From positions 1 to 9,100 of the forward strand of contig JARKUZ010000020.1 of assembly GCA_029851945.1 (NCBI GenBank): a DNA stretch of 9,100 bases, written 5' to 3'. Below the pieces are notes generated by a model. That model did not search any database, was not told the origin of the DNA, and saw only the letters and a program-made list of their open reading frames with translations. This document shows, piece after piece, positions 6,188 through 9,100 of the stretch; within the stretch, counting starts at the first letter, position 1; the number at the start of each line of letters is the position of its first letter. A program made the position numbers and the translations under genes. The DNA comes from Terrisporobacter sp. (GTDB lineage Bacteria > Bacillota_A > Clostridia > Peptostreptococcales > Peptostreptococcaceae).

Positions 6188-6216
6188 GTTTTTTTCTACA
6201 TATTTCAGTTTTTTTC
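6188..6216 (+). repeat. Two GTTTTTTTC direct repeats 20 bases apart
   Basis: Identical 9-mers at 6188-6196 and 6208-6216 lie in the 214-bp divergent spacer between the NusG-II gene and apbE. A 20-base period is close to two helical turns, as in some operators. Poly-T tracts are common in this genome, so chance is a real alternative. Confidence 0.35.
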
Positions 6217-6265
6217 GTTTAGTTATAACATTTTTCTCTTTTTTCCCTTTATTTTTTATTATTAT

Positions 6266-6271
6266 TATAAT
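6266..6271 (+). promoter_or_regulatory. Candidate -10 element for apbE
   Basis: TATAAT lies about 50 bases before the apbE ATG. The matching -35 position (around 6242-6248) reads TTTCCCT and is a poor match, so only the -10 is offered. No FMN riboswitch is visible in the leader. Confidence 0.35.
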
Positions 6272-6312
6272 ACTATATTTAAAGACCTTGTTTTCATTAA
6301 TAATTTATTTAT

Positions 6313-6318
6313 GGAGGT
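6313..6318 (+). promoter_or_regulatory. Ribosome binding site that decides the apbE start
   Basis: GGAGGT overlaps the first in-frame ATG (6311-6313) and stands 5 bases, counted from GGAGG, before the second ATG (6323). It rules out the upstream ATG as the usual start. The lipoprotein signal peptide also fits the later start. Confidence 0.8.
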
Positions 6319-6322
6319 ATAT

Positions 6323-7363
6323 ATGTTAAAACTTAAAAATTTATTTTTCCCGCTACTATTAATTGTTATTACCACACTAATAGGATGTAATAAAAATGCA
6401 ACATCAACTTCTGAACCAATTTCAAGAACAGAGCTTTTTATGGGAACAGTAATTAAAATAACTTTATATGATAGTACAGATTCAACTATATTAGATAAAG
6501 CCTTTGATAAAGTAGCTGAAATTGAATCATTAGTTAGTATTAATGAAACTGGAACTGAACTTGATAAAGTAAATGATTCTGCTGGAATTTCTCCTGTTGA
6601 AGTTACATCTACTACATATGAAATAGTAGAAAAAGGACTTGAGTATTCAAAACTTTCTGATGGAGATTTTGATATAACTATAGGCCCACTAGTTAAGCTT
6701 TGGAATATAGGATTAGATGATGCAAAAGTTCCTACTCAAGAAGAAATTGATTCAGTATTACCTTTAATAGATTATAATCTTTTAGAACTTAACAAAGAAT
6801 CTCATACTATATTTCTAAAAAACAAAGGTATGATGATAGATTTAGGTTCTATAGCAAAGGGGTATGCTGCTGATGAAATCTCTCGTATATTAACAGAAAA
6901 TAATGTAAACAGCGCTATAATCGATTTAGGTGGGAATATTTATGCTCATGGCATAAAACCATCAGGACAGGATTGGAAAATAGGTATTCAAAATCCCTTT
7001 AATACTAGAGGTGATATTATAGGTGTCTTAAAAGTAAAAAATAAAACTGTAGTTACATCTGGTATATATGAAAGATATATTGAAAAAGATGGAGTAAAAT
7101 ATCATCATTTGCTTAATCCAAGCACTGGATATCCTTTTGAAAACAATATAGCAGGAGTAACTATAGTAACTGATAAGTCTACTGATGCTGATGCACTTTC
7201 TACTACTGTATTTGCAAAAGGCTTAGAAGAAGGATTAAATTTTGTTGAGAGCTTATCTAATGTTGATGCTATATTCATAACTAAAGATAATAAAGTTTAT
7301 ATTACTGATGGTATAAGAGATTCTTTTACACTAGAAAATGAAGATTTTACTTTAGAAAATTAA
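6323..7363 (+). CDS. apbE: FAD:protein FMN transferase, lipoprotein (FmnB/ApbE-like)
   Basis: This 346-residue secreted lipoprotein moves FMN from FAD onto a Thr/Ser of partner proteins, using Mg2+, outside the membrane. The signal peptide ends in LIGC with Cys22 as the lipidation site. Family motifs are LFMGTVIKITLY (38-49), DGDFDITIGPLVKLW (113-127), MIDLGSIAKGYAAD (171-184), IDLGGNIYAHG (200-210), VTSGIYERY (244-252), HHLLNPSTGYP (261-271) and the metal-binding DADALST (288-294). The length is typical and the sequence looks intact. The last 12 residues contain a short tandem repeat, FTLEN at 335-339 and 342-346. The likely substrate is the FMN-binding lipoprotein at 4340-4804. Rnf-complex subunits encoded elsewhere are possible further targets. 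A bidirectional hairpin terminator follows. Confidence 0.95.
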   Translation: MLKLKNLFFPLLLIVITTLIGCNKNATSTSEPISRTELFMGTVIKITLYDSTDSTILDKAFDKVAEIESLVSINETGTELDKVNDSAGISPVEVTSTTYEIVEKGLEYSKLSDGDFDITIGPLVKLWNIGLDDAKVPTQEEIDSVLPLIDYNLLELNKESHTIFLKNKGMMIDLGSIAKGYAADEISRILTENNVNSAIIDLGGNIYAHGIKPSGQDWKIGIQNPFNTRGDIIGVLKVKNKTVVTSGIYERYIEKDGVKYHHLLNPSTGYPFENNIAGVTIVTDKSTDADALSTTVFAKGLEEGLNFVESLSNVDAIFITKDNKVYITDGIRDSFTLENEDFTLEN

Positions 7364-7380
7364 TACAGAACAAAAATTAA

Positions 7381-7409
7381 GAGCAAATAAGTATTTTTAC
7401 TATTTGCTC
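7381..7409. terminator. Bidirectional terminator between apbE and the ABC permease gene
   Basis: GAGCAAATA (7381-7389) pairs perfectly with TATTTGCTC (7401-7409), and an inner GTA/TAC pair closes a TTTT loop after a bulged A. On the plus strand it is followed by TTTACTATATTT; on the minus strand by TTAATTTTTG. It therefore suits both of the convergent genes. Confidence 0.85.
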
Positions 7410-7419
7410 TTTACTATAT

Positions 7420-8166
7420 TTAAATTCTCTTCCATTTACAAACAACAGATTCAATATAATCTAAAATTATAAATAATATTAGCCCTAAAATACTTAAAAT
7501 AACTATTCCTGAATACATATCTATATAATTTATTCTTGACCATGCATCTTGAATAAAATATCCAATTCCCATATTAGTTCCATAAGCTTCTGCAAAAAAT
7601 AATACTGAAAGCGCAGTTCCTATAGATAATCTTATATTTGTTAAAACTTCTGATAATATAGCTGGTAAAGTTACATTATAAAACATCTGTAATCTTGATG
7701 CACCTAAACTTATTAATGGGTTATAGTTCACCTTTTCTACATTTATAACTGAATCTCTAACTGAAACTATAACTTGGAATACAGTTATTAAGACAACAAT
7801 TGTTATTTTAGACCCATCCCCAAGTCCATATAAAGTCATCACTACTGGTAATAATGCTGTCTTAGGAATTGGATATGCAAAATATACTAATGGATTTAAT
7901 ATCTTATTAATTTTTTTTGAATATCCCATTACTAATCCAATTATACTTCCTATAAAAAAAGATAATAATAATCCAATAAATATTCTATATAAACTTGCCA
8001 AAATATGAACATAAAAATCATTCTTGAAAAGTTCAGGTAAATGTAAATATATCTTATCTGGTGTGGGTAGAACTCTAGAGTTCATTATAATAGCACAAAC
8101 ATACCATAATATATTTAATATTATAAACCCTTTTATAAAACTCCATATTTTCTTTAAGGCAGTCAT
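7420..8166 (-). CDS. ABC transporter permease (NitT/TauT/SsuC family)
   Basis: This 248-residue permease has about six membrane segments: near 13-29, 57-80, 92-112, 121-136, 180-196 and 218-236. The cytoplasmic EAA loop LGASRLQMFYNVTLPA (154-169) is the docking site for the ATPase. The N-terminal region with VLPTPDKIYLHLPEL is typical of the SsuC/TauC/ThiX group (binding-protein-dependent transport inner membrane component). Its ATG overlaps the stop codon of the ATPase gene (ATGA), so the two are translationally coupled; AAGGGG upstream serves as ribosome binding site. The substrate of this group ranges over sulfonates, nitrate, taurine, pyrimidine precursors of thiamine and others; nothing here decides between them. 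Confidence 0.92.
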   Translation of the reverse strand: MTALKKIWSFIKGFIILNILWYVCAIIMNSRVLPTPDKIYLHLPELFKNDFYVHILASLYRIFIGLLLSFFIGSIIGLVMGYSKKINKILNPLVYFAYPIPKTALLPVVMTLYGLGDGSKITIVVLITVFQVIVSVRDSVINVEKVNYNPLISLGASRLQMFYNVTLPAILSEVLTNIRLSIGTALSVLFFAEAYGTNMGIGYFIQDAWSRINYIDMYSGIVILSILGLILFIILDYIESVVCKWKRI

Positions 8167-8918
8167 TTATCCCACCCCTTTTTAATCAAATTTTTTATAT
8201 GAAGATATAATTCTAAATAATCTTTTTCTTCTCTATACTTCTTATTATTGAACATAGGGTTATCTATTACTTCTATTATTTCACCTGGCATGTTACTCAT
8301 TATAATTATTTTCTTTCCCATATATATTGCTTCATCAATACTATGTGTAACAAAAAAAGTATTTATTTTATTTTCACTCCAAATATTTAGAAATAATTCT
8401 TGAGCTTCTTCTTTAATAATTGCATCTAAAGCAGAAAAAGCCTCATCTAATAGCAAAATATCCGGCTTCATCAAAAAACTTCTTACAATAGATACACGCT
8501 GCTTCTGTCCACCACTTAGTTCACTAGGATATCTTTTTTTTAAATGATATATATTTAATTTTTTCATAAGAGTATTCATTTTTATTAAAATATCATCATT
8601 TATTTTTTCCTTTTTTATTTTAAAAGATAAAAGACAATTTTCCTCTACTGTTTTCCATGGTAAAAGTCCAAAATTTTGTGGAATATATCCTATCTTATGA
8701 ATATGAGGGCTTAAGCCCTTCGAATCTAAAAGAACTTCACCCTCATACTCAGTTATTATTCCTGCTAGCACATTTAATAGGGTAGACTTTCCGCAGCCTG
8801 ATGGCCCTATTATTGCACATATATAGCTATTATGTACATTTAGATTTATCTTATCTAATGCTTTTATTTTTTCTCTTTTAGACTTATAGAAAACAGATAA
8901 ATTTTTTATCTGTATCAT
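8163..8918 (-). CDS. ABC transporter ATP-binding protein (NitT/TauT/SsuB family)
   Basis: This 251-residue cytoplasmic ATPase powers the importer. It shows Walker A GPSGCGKST (38-46), Q-loop Gln81 within GYIPQNFGLLPW, signature LSGGQKQR (134-141), Walker B ILLLDEAF (154-161), D-loop SALD (162-165) and switch His192 in THSIDEA. All catalytic residues are present. The Q-loop region ending in LLPW and the later MSNMPGEIIE are typical of the nitrate/taurine/sulfonate branch. ATG at 8918 has AAGGAG at 8925-8930, 6 bases upstream. It begins 15 bases after the solute-binding protein gene and ends in a 4-base overlap with the permease gene. Confidence 0.95.
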   Translation of the reverse strand: MIQIKNLSVFYKSKREKIKALDKINLNVHNSYICAIIGPSGCGKSTLLNVLAGIITEYEGEVLLDSKGLSPHIHKIGYIPQNFGLLPWKTVEENCLLSFKIKKEKINDDILIKMNTLMKKLNIYHLKKRYPSELSGGQKQRVSIVRSFLMKPDILLLDEAFSALDAIIKEEAQELFLNIWSENKINTFFVTHSIDEAIYMGKKIIIMSNMPGEIIEVIDNPMFNNKKYREEKDYLELYLHIKNLIKKGWDK

Positions 8919-8933
8919 ATATATCTCCTTAAA

Positions 8934-9100
8934 CTATTTTATACCTACGTCACTAATTACATCTTTAGCTTTGATATCTTTAGTTAATAGTCCTTTTTCT
9001 TTAGACCAATCTAATACATTTTGAACATTTTCTTCTGCTGGTAAATAATTTGTTTTAAACTCTGGTAATACAATATTACCTCTCATATCTTCTGAATATC
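8934..9100 (-). CDS. ABC transporter solute-binding protein, C-terminal part (cut by window edge)
   Basis: This is the last 54 or so codons of a gene entering from the right edge. The readable C-terminus includes LPEFKTNYLPAEENVQNVLD and WSKEKGLLTKDI, ending SDVGIK before a TAG. The pattern of a proline-turn followed by a W..EKGLL helix is common at the end of SsuA/ThiY/TauA-type binding proteins. With the ATPase and permease directly downstream it completes a three-gene importer. The substrate-binding residues, signal peptide and any upstream riboswitch lie outside the window, so the solute is unknown. Confidence 0.8.
   Translation of the reverse strand, partial: YSEDMRGNIVLPEFKTNYLPAEENVQNVLDWSKEKGLLTKDIKAKDVISDVGIK

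Noticed and set aside
6109..6322. FMN riboswitch before apbE
   Set aside because: No FMN-riboswitch consensus blocks are seen; the spacer is A/T-rich with poly-T tracts only.
6311..6322. ATG at 6311 as the apbE start
   Set aside because: This ATG overlaps the GGAGGT ribosome binding site. The ATG at 6323 is correctly spaced and gives a cleaner lipoprotein signal peptide.

Overview
The window looks like a chromosomal segment of a low-GC Gram-positive anaerobe, most likely Clostridium sensu stricto. The signs are the strongly AT-biased codons, near-pure A/T intergenic regions, strong GGAGG-type ribosome binding sites, lipobox lipoproteins and a C5 (glutamyl-tRNA) tetrapyrrole pathway cluster. 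The species cannot be fixed from the sequence alone. No RNA gene, insertion sequence, CRISPR array or phage gene was seen.

Region 1 (1-2921, minus strand) is a tetrapyrrole operon read right to left. It holds hemA (glutamyl-tRNA reductase), a divergent precorrin-2 dehydrogenase/siroheme-synthase-like NAD(P)-binding protein overlapping hemA by 40 bp, hemC (hydroxymethylbilane synthase), and the first 52 codons of a uroporphyrinogen-III C-methyltransferase gene. This set makes early tetrapyrrole intermediates and directs them towards precorrin-2, siroheme or cobalamin.

Region 2 (2922-4177) is a 392-bp, very AT-rich divergent intergenic region followed by a plus-strand LysR-type regulator. The spacer holds a perfect 10+10 bp dyad with a TATAAT hexamer on each strand facing outwards. 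It also holds a terminator-like hairpin in the hemA leader. The regulator and hemA are arranged as a classic LysR/target pair.

Region 3 (4340-7363) is the most interesting part. It has a small lipoprotein with one FMN-binding domain (PplA-like), a Gx-transporter/HepS-I membrane protein (EetB-like), a membrane-anchored NusG-domain-II protein with three cysteines (EetA-like), and a divergently transcribed lipoprotein ApbE, the flavin transferase (FmnB-like). Together they resemble a reduced flavin-based extracellular electron transfer locus. The type II NADH dehydrogenase and demethylmenaquinone genes known from Listeria are not in the window.

Region 4 (7420-9100, minus strand) is an ABC importer of the NitT/TauT/SsuABC superfamily: the 3' end of a solute-binding protein gene, an ATPase and a permease, tightly coupled. 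Its substrate cannot be told from the sequence. A bidirectional terminator separates it from apbE.
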